NCBI GenBank assembly: GCA_039029935.1
Contig: JBCCFC010000207.1
Location: 1-13,808 of the forward strand
Length of the DNA: 13,808 nucleotides
Direction of reading: 5' to 3'
DNA from: G039029935 sp039029935
GTDB taxonomy: Bacteria; Chloroflexota; Anaerolineae; Caldilineales; Caldilineaceae
The notes under the pieces were generated by a model. It was given only the letters and a program-made list of their open reading frames with translations, made no database searches and was not told the DNA's origin. This document shows positions 1 through 8,400 of the stretch, in pieces (position 1 is the stretch's first letter; the number at the start of each line of letters is the position of its first letter). The position numbers and the translations under genes were made by a program.

Positions 1-1670
1 GTCCCTCGTTCGACAATGTGACCGTCATCCAGCACCAAAATTTGGTCGGCGGCGACGACAGTAGAGAGGCGGTGGGCGATGACGACGACGGTTTTGTCCT
101 GCACAAGGCGGTCGATGGCGCGCTGGACCGCGACTTCGCTCTCGGTGTCGAGGGCGGAGGTTGGCTCGTCAAGCAGCACAATAGGGGCATCCTTGAGGAT
201 CGCCCGTGCAATCGAGATGCGCTGTCGCTCACCGCCGGAGAGCGCACCGCCAATTTCGCCGACGGTGGTGTCATAGCCATCGGGTAGCCGTGTGATAAAC
301 TCGTGGCAGTTGGCGGCTTGGGCAGCGGCAATCACCTCGTCATCGGTGGCACTTGGGTCTGCCATGCGGATGTTGTCACGAATTGTGTCATCAAAGAGAT
401 AGACATCCTGAAAGACGACCGACACATGCTGCATGAGTTCTGGCTGTTCGACCGCACGAATATCAACACCGCCAATCTCGACAGCCCCCTGTTGTGGGTC
501 GGCGTAGCGCGTGATGAGCTTGGTGATGGTCGTCTTGCCACCACCCGATTCACCCACGAGCGCGGTTAGGCTTTTGGCGGGCAGATGGAACGAGACATCA
601 TGCAGCACTGCCTCGCCCTCTGAATCTTCATCTTCGGGTGCATAGGCAAAATCGACCTGTTCAAAGGTAATGTCAAACTCGGTCAACGACTGCGCTGGCT
701 GTGTGACTGGCATCGGTTTCACCGCCATCATAGCGTCAATACGTTCGAGTCCGGTTTCCATAAAATCAAACATGGTTGCCAAGCTCGCAAAGATCGACAG
801 TGGCTCTGCAAAACGCACGGTAATCGCCAGCAGCGCAAAGAGAATTGCCGCGTTGAGACTGCCACCCAATACAAAATAGACACCCAGCGTTGTCACCAGC
901 AGCAGCCCAATTTGAACGATGGCCGAAATGCTGATGTTGGGGACGGTTCCCCAACTTGTCGCCACTGTCTGTTTATGGCGCAGGTCGGCCAATGACTGCT
1001 GGAGACGCACGGACTGTTTGCCAACTTGACGTGTGGCGCGCAGGACGGGCAAGCCTTGGGCATATTCAACCAAGTTGGCGGTGACAACGGCGTGGGCTTG
1101 GCTCGACACACGGTTCTCCCGTGCGGCCACCTGACGAATCCGTTGATAGAGCGGGATTGCCAATGGAAAGATGATGAGCATTGCCAGTGCCAGCCGCCAG
1201 TCGATAAACAGCGTGATGGCAATGGTGGCGAGTGGGGTGGCAATCGTGTGCAGCACAATGCCATACAGCCCACCCATAATCATGACGACATCGTTGACAT
1301 CGCCGCTCAGAACCACGTTGACATCGCCAGCACGCCGTGACCCCAGATACTCCAACGGCATCTTGCGCAACTGTTCGCCTAGCTTGATGCGTACCTCATG
1401 CCCGACATCCATCTGCGTTGTCCAGTCATAGCCATTTTCGAGCCAGCGCAGATAGCCGTCAAGCAGCACGAGCGCAACGATGATGCCCGTATACATTACC
1501 AAGCCGTTGTCCGCCTCGCCGACATTCATCAGCGCGCTAAAAAATGGAAAGAGAAAGGCGTAGGTGATACCCTGCACAACGCCGCTGGCAATCGAGATAG
1601 AAAAGCCATACCGCATTGCCGAGGCAAAACTACCCGCCGCTCGTATCATTCGATGATATGTGCCAATCAT
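1..1670 (-). CDS. Siderophore-type ABC transporter, permease-ATPase half-transporter (partial, C-terminus off window)
   Basis: The reading frame is open from an ATG at 1670 down to position 1, giving about 556 codons with no stop, so the last few dozen residues lie outside the window. The N-terminal half is a membrane domain of the exporter fold, and the C-terminal half is an ABC ATPase. Walker A is GESGGGKTT with lysine 379, the signature LSGGERQR starts at residue 477, Walker B ends in D501-E502 (LLDEPTSALD), and the H-loop histidine is 533. The start is one base after the stop of the preceding half-transporter (TAG, T, ATG), and a GGAGG lies about 9 bases upstream inside that gene, so translation is probably coupled. 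Two adjacent half-transporters next to an RhtX-like MFS gene resemble YbtP/YbtQ and IrtA/IrtB, which import ferric siderophores although they have an exporter fold. The substrate is inferred from context; a drug or lipid exporter is the alternative. Confidence 0.9.
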   Translation of the reverse strand, partial: MIGTYHRMIRAAGSFASAMRYGFSISIASGVVQGITYAFLFPFFSALMNVGEADNGLVMYTGIIVALVLLDGYLRWLENGYDWTTQMDVGHEVRIKLGEQLRKMPLEYLGSRRAGDVNVVLSGDVNDVVMIMGGLYGIVLHTIATPLATIAITLFIDWRLALAMLIIFPLAIPLYQRIRQVAARENRVSSQAHAVVTANLVEYAQGLPVLRATRQVGKQSVRLQQSLADLRHKQTVATSWGTVPNISISAIVQIGLLLVTTLGVYFVLGGSLNAAILFALLAITVRFAEPLSIFASLATMFDFMETGLERIDAMMAVKPMPVTQPAQSLTEFDITFEQVDFAYAPEDEDSEGEAVLHDVSFHLPAKSLTALVGESGGGKTTITKLITRYADPQQGAVEIGGVDIRAVEQPELMQHVSVVFQDVYLFDDTIRDNIRMADPSATDDEVIAAAQAANCHEFITRLPDGYDTTVGEIGGALSGGERQRISIARAILKDAPIVLLDEPTSALDTESEVAVQRAIDRLVQDKTVVVIAHRLSTVVAADQILVLDDGHIVERG

Positions 1671-1671
1671 A

Positions 1672-3468
1672 CTATGCTACCTCCATTACTGCTGACACTG
1701 CTGCTGTTCTACGCAAACCCCAACCCTGTGCCTCTTGAAACTTGGCCCACAATCCAGCATAAATGCCACCCGCTGCCACCAGTTCATCATGCAGACCATG
1801 CTCGGCCACACGCCCTTGGTCCAGTACCACAATCTGGTCGGCATCCTGAATGGTCGAGAGCCGATGCGCCACCACGATCAGCGTTTTGCCAGCGGTCAGT
1901 TCGGCGATGGCGGCGTGAATCTTGGCCTCATTCTCAGGGTCGGCAAAGGCGGTCGCCTCATCCAGCACTACAATTGGGCTATCCTGTAAAATGGCACGCG
2001 CAATCGTAATGCGTTGTCGCTGCCCACCAGAGAGCCGTGTCCCTCGGTCGCCCGCCTTGGTCGCATAGCCATTGGGCAATTCCGCCATGATAAATTCATG
2101 CGCCTGTGCCGCCTTGGCCGCAGCCACCACCTCCGCATCGGTGGCATCAGGCTTGCCTAGCCGGATATTCTCGTAGATGGTTTCATGAAGCAAAAATGGA
2201 TTTTGAAAGACAAAGCTGACATGACGCATGAGGTCATCGCTGCTCATCTGGCGCACATCCACGCCACCGACATAGACCGTGCCCGCATCGACATCCCAGA
2301 AGCGTGGAATCAGCCGTGCCACCGTGCTTTTACCCGCACCCGACGGGCCGACCAGTGCGGTCACAGTGCCCTCAGCCATCGTCATCGAGACATCTTCCAA
2401 CGCAGGTGTTGTGCGCTCGGCATAGGTGAAGGTCACATGCTGAAAACGCACAGAGCCATCTCTGGGTGAAGACGGCGATGCGACTTCGGGCAGAATTGGC
2501 TCGCTGAGGAGCCGACCAATACGTTTGGCGCCAGCACTCGCCATGTTGATTAGCTGCGAGAGCCAGATCATGGGGACGATGGATTCGCTCACGGTAGGGG
2601 CTAAAAAGAGGAAGAGCAAGAAGGATGGCACATCGAGCATCCCCTGTTGCACCATCCAGCTACCCGCCACGACGACGACGGCCAGTGTGGGCAGTGCTGC
2701 AAAGAGGGTGCGCGCAATATAGGCCCCCATGCGTGATTTCTCTGCCCATGCGCGCATCGTTCGTGTGGCGTCATTGAGCGCATCACTGTAACGACGAAAC
2801 GAGGACGTGCCATCGTCAAAGGTGCGCACCACCTGCATCCCCTGCACATATTCGATGATGGTCTGGTTGATGTGTTCGTTGGCCGCATCATAGGCTTCGC
2901 GCCCCTCAGCGTAATCGGCCAAGGCAATGCGCATGGCAATGATGCCGACCGGAAAGACAAAGAGCGAGATGAGGGCCAGCCGCCAATCTACGATAAACAT
3001 GGTGATCAGCGTGATAAATGGGATGGTGTAGCTGCGTGCCAACAGCGGTGTGCTGTCGGCCACAAATGCATGGAGGCTGCGCACATCGTCCATCAAGATT
3101 TTCTTGAGCGCACCAGACCCCGTGTTCATGACATAGCCCAGCGGCACTTTTGCCAAATGCGTGGTCAGTTGGGTGCGCAAAATTTCTTCTAGTTCATAGG
3201 CCCCCAGATGCGAAACTTTGAAGGAGTAGATACGCAGGACGATGGCGATGACAATCGCCCCTAGAATGAAAAGGCCAAGCTGCCAGAGCCGTGCCGTATC
3301 GGGGGCAGCCGTCATCAGTTCGCTGGTAAGTGGCCGCAATAGCACCAGTGCCGCCACCCACGCCACCCCGCTGATGGCCGATAATGCCATGCCTGTATAG
3401 ATGGCACGTTTGACCGGCTCGATAATCTGCCAGAGTGACAGTTCTTGTTTTGTAGTTTCTTTTGTCAT
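1672..3468 (-). CDS. Siderophore-type ABC transporter, permease-ATPase half-transporter (YbtP/YbtQ/IrtB-like)
   Basis: This is a complete 598-residue protein with an N-terminal transmembrane domain of about six helices (residues 20-310) and a C-terminal ATPase. Walker A is GPSGAGKST with lysine 380, the Q-loop is VFQNPFLL, the signature LSGGQRQR is at 479-486, Walker B ends in D503-E504, and the H-loop histidine is 535. The stretch after Walker B reads DEATAFADPENE. I recognise this variant from the YbtP/YbtQ/IrtA/IrtB siderophore importers, where ordinary exporters have DEATSALD. The start has a GGGAG ribosome site 7 bases upstream and lies 2 bp after the stop of the MFS gene; the next gene starts 1 bp after this stop. 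It probably forms a heterodimer with the following half-transporter and brings an iron-siderophore across the inner membrane. The family is secure, the substrate is inferred. Confidence 0.92.
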   Translation of the reverse strand: MTKETTKQELSLWQIIEPVKRAIYTGMALSAISGVAWVAALVLLRPLTSELMTAAPDTARLWQLGLFILGAIVIAIVLRIYSFKVSHLGAYELEEILRTQLTTHLAKVPLGYVMNTGSGALKKILMDDVRSLHAFVADSTPLLARSYTIPFITLITMFIVDWRLALISLFVFPVGIIAMRIALADYAEGREAYDAANEHINQTIIEYVQGMQVVRTFDDGTSSFRRYSDALNDATRTMRAWAEKSRMGAYIARTLFAALPTLAVVVVAGSWMVQQGMLDVPSFLLFLFLAPTVSESIVPMIWLSQLINMASAGAKRIGRLLSEPILPEVASPSSPRDGSVRFQHVTFTYAERTTPALEDVSMTMAEGTVTALVGPSGAGKSTVARLIPRFWDVDAGTVYVGGVDVRQMSSDDLMRHVSFVFQNPFLLHETIYENIRLGKPDATDAEVVAAAKAAQAHEFIMAELPNGYATKAGDRGTRLSGGQRQRITIARAILQDSPIVVLDEATAFADPENEAKIHAAIAELTAGKTLIVVAHRLSTIQDADQIVVLDQGRVAEHGLHDELVAAGGIYAGLWAKFQEAQGWGLRRTAAVSAVMEVA

Positions 3469-3470
3469 GA

Positions 3471-4739
3471 TTAATCTCCCGCCACAGGAGCAGCCCCCGT
3501 CAGCGACTGATCCTGTGCGACTCTATCAAAGACCATTGGCTCAAAATCGTTGTAAAGCCAAACCAGTACAAGCGAGATCGCGACTGCACCAATGGCTGTG
3601 GCAAGGACGCCCATATAGCCGATGGATTCAGCCAATGCCAGTGCGGACCCTGCCAAGATAAAGCTGATGATGGATGAGATCGAATATTGGAGCGTGTAGT
3701 CAGTTCCAGCCACGGCGGGGTCAGATTTATCCATCATCATGGTGGCAAGCATGGTCGAATTCGCGCCATACGCAAGCAACATCAGGCAGATGGAGCCGTA
3801 GATGATGGCCGTATTGTTCATCCCTTGTGCTGTGGGGAAGAGGGCAAAGATTGAGATGCCAACCAGCACATTTGCCAGAATCATGGCCGTGCGTCGCCCA
3901 AGAATCTCCACCAGCCGCCCGGCCATCAACGCCCCGGCGATGGAGACAAGTGAGCCAACAATGTTCACGGCAAAGCCGATGCGGTCTAATGTCCAGCCCA
4001 AGTCAACCAACATGGGATTGATCAGTGCATAGGCAATGGAAATGCCCAACCCATAGGTGAGCAGCACGGCAATCCAACGCCCCACATCCGGTCGTCGGAA
4101 ATAGCGGATGATGTCACGATAGCCCACCTTCTCTGCTCGTGCATCCGCTGGTGCAGGCTTTTCCTGATAGCGCAGGATATTGATCAGAGGCAACGCTGTC
4201 CCCACCGCCAAAATCAACAGGCTGGCCGTCCACCCAAGCCATTGATAGGCCATCAGTACGACACCGCCGCCGATGAGGTTGCCGATAAAGCCACCGCCCA
4301 TTTGGATACCATTACCAAGGCCGCGTTCCTCTGGCTCTAGGATGGTGACGCCCAAGGCATCTGCCGCAATGTCCTGTGTCGCCGACGACATGGATATCAG
4401 CGCAAAAAATATCGCCAATATCCCCATCTGTGAGCCGATATCAAAGAACGCTGCCCCGACCAGCAGCGCAATCATGATGCACTGGAGAACAATCAGCCAA
4501 CTGCGATAGTGACCATGCTGTTTGGAGCCAAAGCGGTCTATCAGTGGTGCCCACAAAAATTTAATCGACCAAATCAGTCCCAACGCATAGATGATGCCAA
4601 TTTCATCCAGACTGGCCCCATTCTCGCGCATGATCGTCGGGACAGCGGTCAAAATAAAGCCCAGCCCCAAAAATTGTGTGATGTATAGCCCTGCCAACAG
4701 CACCATCTTGTGCCGCTGCGCACGATTGGATAAAGTCAT
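3471..4739 (-). CDS. MFS transporter of the AmpG/RhtX/FptX/YbtX type
   Basis: This 422-residue, very hydrophobic protein has about 12 predicted membrane segments. Two stretches place it in the AmpG-related branch of the major facilitator superfamily: KFLWAPLIDRFG at residues 60-71, and ATQDIAADAL at 120-129 followed by ERGLGNGIQMGGG. This branch includes muropeptide permease AmpG and the siderophore carriers RhtX and FptX; YbtX in the yersiniabactin cluster is a comparable partner. The two following genes code YbtP/YbtQ-like half-transporters with a 2-bp gap, so a role in siderophore traffic is more likely here than muropeptide uptake. An AAGG ribosome site lies about 10 bases before the ATG. 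It is the first gene of the minus-strand operon and faces the TIR-CHAT gene across a 665-bp divergent region. Which siderophore is carried, and in which direction, cannot be read from the sequence. Confidence 0.85.
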   Translation of the reverse strand: MTLSNRAQRHKMVLLAGLYITQFLGLGFILTAVPTIMRENGASLDEIGIIYALGLIWSIKFLWAPLIDRFGSKQHGHYRSWLIVLQCIMIALLVGAAFFDIGSQMGILAIFFALISMSSATQDIAADALGVTILEPEERGLGNGIQMGGGFIGNLIGGGVVLMAYQWLGWTASLLILAVGTALPLINILRYQEKPAPADARAEKVGYRDIIRYFRRPDVGRWIAVLLTYGLGISIAYALINPMLVDLGWTLDRIGFAVNIVGSLVSIAGALMAGRLVEILGRRTAMILANVLVGISIFALFPTAQGMNNTAIIYGSICLMLLAYGANSTMLATMMMDKSDPAVAGTDYTLQYSISSIISFILAGSALALAESIGYMGVLATAIGAVAISLVLVWLYNDFEPMVFDRVAQDQSLTGAAPVAGD

Positions 4740-4761
4740 GGGTTATGTACCTTGCTTTGCG

Positions 4762-4778
4762 AATACTTTTTTAGTACT
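4762..4778. promoter_or_regulatory. Near-perfect dyad upstream of the MFS start, possible operator
   Basis: AATACT and AGTACT flank five T bases; the arms match at five of six positions as an inverted repeat. The element ends 23 bases before the MFS start codon, where an operator or leader element of the transport operon would be expected. On the minus strand it reads as A-rich rather than T-rich after the second arm, so it is not a terminator for that operon. The match is short and may be chance. Confidence 0.25.
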
Positions 4779-4809
4779 GAATCTGGATAGCAAGACATCA
4801 AGAATACAG

Positions 4810-4838
4810 AAGTCCGACATTTTGGAAAAGTCGGACTT
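4810..4838. repeat. 9-bp perfect inverted repeat, AAGTCCGAC/GTCGGACTT
   Basis: The arms AAGTCCGAC (4810-4818) and GTCGGACTT (4830-4838) are perfect complements around an 11-base centre in which TTTT and AAAA can extend the pairing. The element lies 70-100 bases upstream of the MFS start. A ten-base piece of the same arm, AAAAGTCGGA, occurs again at 10094-10103 upstream of the ADP-ribosyltransferase gene. It may be a small dispersed palindromic repeat or a regulator site. Confidence 0.5.
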
Positions 4839-4988
4839 ATGTAAAATGGCGACAAGTGAAGTAAAACCCAAAGGCCAGACTCAGCATGAACTTTGTGATG
4901 TTGACCATGAACCCCGTGCTAGTGCCAGTAGCAGTACGGGTCCATCAACATCGTTGGTTTCTGTTTAATCTAGCAGTGCTGAAGACGA

Positions 4989-5034
4989 GGACACGGACAA
5001 GCACGGAGCAATGGAAATGTGTTTGTCCGTGTCC
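4989..5034. repeat. 12-bp perfect inverted repeat with a 22-base loop
   Basis: GGACACGGACAA (4989-5000) and TTGTCCGTGTCC (5023-5034) are perfect reverse complements. The symmetry continues outward imperfectly: AATCTAG at 4967-4973 matches CTAGATT at 5041-5047, and TAGCAGT at 4971-4977 matches ACTGCTA at 5050-5056. No T-run follows on either strand, so it is not a typical intrinsic terminator, although it could insulate the divergent units. A small non-autonomous palindromic element is the other reading. Confidence 0.55.
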
Positions 5035-5167
5035 AAGCGACTAGATTGGACTGCTAACCATATAGGATAACAGTCACAACCATAACATACGGATTCGACC
5101 ATTTCAAGAGGAAATCAGGATGAATTTCGATGAAAATGGTTGAACGCACATACGGAGTGGGTGAATG

Positions 5168-5221
5168 AATTTGCTAAGTGAGAGTTGATAAATTTGTTTA
5201 GGCGGTTTATTGAATTTGTTA
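5168..5221. repeat. Three phased AATTTG(C/T)T repeats (iteron-like)
   Basis: AATTTGCTA begins at 5168, AATTTGTTTA at 5191 and AATTTGTTA at 5213. The spacings are 23 and 22 bases, close to two helical turns, so the three copies face the same side of the DNA. They end about 85 bases before the promoter candidate of the TIR-CHAT gene. Phased copies of this kind often bind a cooperative regulator; no regulator gene is in the window. Confidence 0.4.
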
Positions 5222-5305
5222 ACCTTGGTTACAAAGGTGGATTGTGGTGGGTCGGGCAAATCGCGAAAATCGAGTAGCCCATATCGTCATCCCACTGTAT
5301 TAGGT

Positions 5306-5336
5306 TTGCATAGTTAGGCGTATTTTGTGATATATT
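5306..5336 (+). promoter_or_regulatory. Candidate promoter of the TIR-CHAT gene
   Basis: An extended -10 element reads TGATATATT at 5328-5336 (TG, one base, then TATATT). A -35-like TTGCAT lies at 5306-5311. The spacer of 19 bases is long, which an extended -10 can compensate. Transcription would start near 5343, giving a leader of about 60 bases that contains the octamer array. This is a motif match only. Confidence 0.35.
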
Positions 5337-5349
5337 GTATTTTAATCAG

Positions 5350-5385
5350 CAGGTCAGCTAGCTGACTACCTGACTGCCTGACTAG
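5350..5385 (+). repeat. Octamer array and palindrome in the leader of the TIR-CHAT gene
   Basis: Three 8-bp units follow each other: CTGACTAC (5362-5369), CTGACTGC (5370-5377) and CTGACTAG (5378-5385). Just before them the unit runs in the opposite sense and forms the perfect 14-bp palindrome GTCAGCTAGCTGAC at 5353-5366. As RNA, GTCAG and CTGAC can close a CTAG loop. The array ends 9 bases before the ribosome site AGGAAGG at 5394-5400, so folding could affect translation. The layout, octamers with one inverted end, resembles the arrays at 13197-13779, although the unit sequence differs. Confidence 0.55.
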
Positions 5386-5404
5386 CTAAAATAAGGAAGG
5401 AACC

Positions 5405-8400
5405 ATGTCACACATATTCATCTCTCACGCCACAGCCGATGATACGTTTGTCACGGCGTTGCGTCAACAACTGGAAGCACATAACTTGACCACATGGGTT
5501 GATTCGCGTAACCTGCGTGGTGGAGATAAGCTGCACAGCGAGATCACCGAGGCCATTGAAGCGGCGCGGTCGTTCATTGTCGTTCTCAGCAAAGAAACCA
5601 TCCACTCGAAAGGGGTACGCAGTGAGGTGCGGCTGGCGTTAACTGCCGAATCTGCCAAGCAAAGACAAGGTTATCGTGTCATTCCCATATTACTGTTGCC
5701 CGATATGAAACCGGATGGTCTATGGCCTTGGTTTGGTGAGGAAGAACCGCTGGCAATATCTATCGAAGCGCATTTTGGTGCGTTGAGTGAAGCTATGCCC
5801 GATATCCTTGCGGCGTTGGGCGAACGAGAGCCAGAGGACCGCGAGCCAAGTAAACTGGTCGATCAGCCTGCCACCGACACGTTGACGCTCAAAGTACATC
5901 AACCACAGATCACGGATACGGGGTCGGGCAGTAAACGCGCATCGGGGCTGGCGCAACTCACCTTTGAACCACACGATGCCACTCTACGCACCATCCAGAG
6001 TGACCTGATGCCCTTCACTGCACCGCTGGGACTGATCGAAATGGATGATCTCGACTGGTATCTGGAAGAATATTTTCGGTGGCCGACAGGTGTTGGCGCG
6101 ATTGACGACAGAAAGAAACGTATCGAGGCCAGTCTACCCCAATGGGGCAAAGCCATCTTCAAAGCTATCTTTGCCAACCCCGCCGCCCAGACCGCACTGA
6201 ATGCATGGCAGCTCGGCAATGCTGCACAGTTGCTGTTTTCAGTAGAGGTCGCTTCTGTAACACAGGCTTCCAGCCTGTCGCGTGAAGCCGCCAGCACCCT
6301 CCTCTCCCTCCCCTGGGAACTACTCCACGATGGTAGCGGCTACCTCTTCCAAGGCAAACGCCCCTTACGCGTCCGTCGCCAGATTCCAACCCAAGACATC
6401 ATCCAACGTCAGCCCGTTGATCTACCCATCCGCATCCTATTGGTCAGTCCACGCCCAGAGGTACAGGCCGATGGCAGTCGGCAAAAAGAACAACCTGTCA
6501 GTTACATTGACCACCGTGCCAGCGCATTGCCATTGGTGAAAGCGGTGACAGCCTTGGGCGAGATGGCAACGGTGACAATGTTGGCGACACCGACCTTAAC
6601 CGCGCTGAATGAGGCGTTGAAAGCGGCCAGTGATGCGAAGACACCCTATCATGTCGTCCATTTTGATGGGCATGGCGTCTATGACAAGCGTGTCGGTTTG
6701 GGTGCGCTCTGTTTTGAGGATGAACGGGATGCTGACGTGATCGGCAAACGGCGCGTTAAGCTGGTTCACGCCAACACGCTGGCCGAGCGACTGCGTGACT
6801 ACAATGTGCCGCTCATTTTCTTGGATGCCTGCCAGACCGCACAGAGTGAAATCCAGCCGACAGCATCGGTGGCGGCACAGTTGCTGCAAAGAGGCACGAC
6901 CTCGGTGGTTGCCATGAGCCACACGGTGTTGGTGGAAACGGCGACACGCTTTGTCACGGCCTTTTATCGCGCACTGGCCGAGGGCGCGACTGTGGGCATG
7001 GCGATGTTGGCGGGTCAACGGGCGTTGATGGATGACTCGTGGCGTGGGCATCTCATCGGCGGTGGTGATCTGCGGCTGCAAGATTGGTTTGTGCCAGTCC
7101 TCTATCAGGATGAGGACAAACAGTTGTTTACACGGCTCATGCCCGACCGTGTGCGTTATCTACAAGCGCAACAACGTCAACTGGCTCTGGGCGATGTGCC
7201 GGAACGACCTGAACACGATTTTGTGGGGCGTAGTCGTGAACTGCTGGCATTGGAGCGGTTGCTGTATTTGCAGAACTCCACAACCCAAAACTATGTTGTG
7301 ATTCGTGGCACAGGCGGTGCAGGCAAGACCACGCTGGCGGCTGAGTGTGCGCGCTGGCTCGTGCAGACAGGTCACTTTGGCCGTGCCGCTTTTGTCAGCC
7401 TCGAAGAGTACAGCTATGACATGGGTGTACTGGACCGCATTGGGCAGCAGTTATTGCCCGGCAATGACTACTCGGTGGCACTCTATGGCAGTGACATGGC
7501 AAAGGCGTTGCAGCCTGTGGAACGAGCATTGCGGGATACGCCGACGGTGATTGTATTGGATAACATGGAAAGCGTGTTGCCCCTACCCACTGATACCCAA
7601 CAAGAGAACACTGTCCCAGATAGCCTGACCAATACCGCACTCAACGATATCCTCAAACTCTGCACCAAACTCCTCGCCGCTGACCCCAACACGCGTATCC
7701 TCTTCACCAGCCGCGAATGGCTACCTGCCCCCTTTGACCATGCCAGCCGCCGTGTTGAATTGGGTGCATTGCGGCAAACCGATGCCATCAAACTGGTCGA
7801 AAACGTGATGCGTGGACAGGGTTGGCGACCCACTGCCAGTGATGCAGGGAACACACCGCAGGCTGTGCATGAACTGGTTGATGCTGTTGGTTGTCATGCG
7901 CGCGCCTTGGTGCTGCTGGCACGTGAAATTGCTACGGCTGGTATTCCCGCCACCACCGAGAACATCCAGCGCATCATGGTTGACTTGGAGGCCAAGCATC
8001 CGGGGGATCGAGAGAATTCGTTGTTTGCTAGTGTGGAGTTGTCGTTGCGTCGGTTGCCGAAGTGGATGCAGGAGAAGGTGAAGCGGTTGGCGGTGGTGCA
8101 TGGTGGCGGGAAGATTCGTCTTTTTGCCTATATCATGGATGTAGAAGTTGATGAAGCGCAAGCCATTACACTTGCCCTAATTGAGGTCGGTGTTGCCGAG
8201 GAAAAGGAGTATGGATATCTAAGCCTTGACCCTGCGCTCACTGCCTATTGGCAACACGGGATGACTTCCGTTGAGCTTGAATCACTACGTCAACGCTGGG
8301 TTAGTCCAATGATAGTTTTTCTAAAATTTTTATCCGAAAAAATGTCTCATGATTCACAGCTTGCTGCCACCCTAACCCTACTTGAAATATCCAACCTACG

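Larger units (their letters stand above)
4740..5404. other. Divergent intergenic control region without genes
   Basis: I see no credible gene in these 665 bases on either strand. The region separates the minus-strand transport operon from the plus-strand TIR-CHAT gene. It is rich in dyad symmetry: a TACT/AGTA-type dyad close to the MFS start, a 9-bp inverted repeat around 4810-4838, a 12-bp inverted repeat at 4989-5034, three spaced AATTTG repeats at 5168-5221, and an imperfect hairpin at 5216-5234 (TTGT, AACC, GGTT, ACAA with one bulged T). It ends in a promoter candidate and an octamer array just before 5405. I found no recognisable Fur, DtxR or LexA box. Confidence 0.7.

Noticed and set aside
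1398..2009. Open frame of 203 codons on the plus strand
   Set aside because: It lies antisense to two well-supported ABC transporter genes, has no family likeness, and has low-complexity proline- and histidine-rich sequence.
4740..4860. Fur or DtxR/IdeR box for the transport operon
   Set aside because: I looked for GATAATGATAATC-like and TTAGGTTAGGCTAA-like sequences and found no convincing match.
4591..4968. Open frame of 125 codons on the plus strand running from the MFS gene into the intergenic region
   Set aside because: Most of it is antisense to the MFS gene; no ribosome site or recognisable domain is present.
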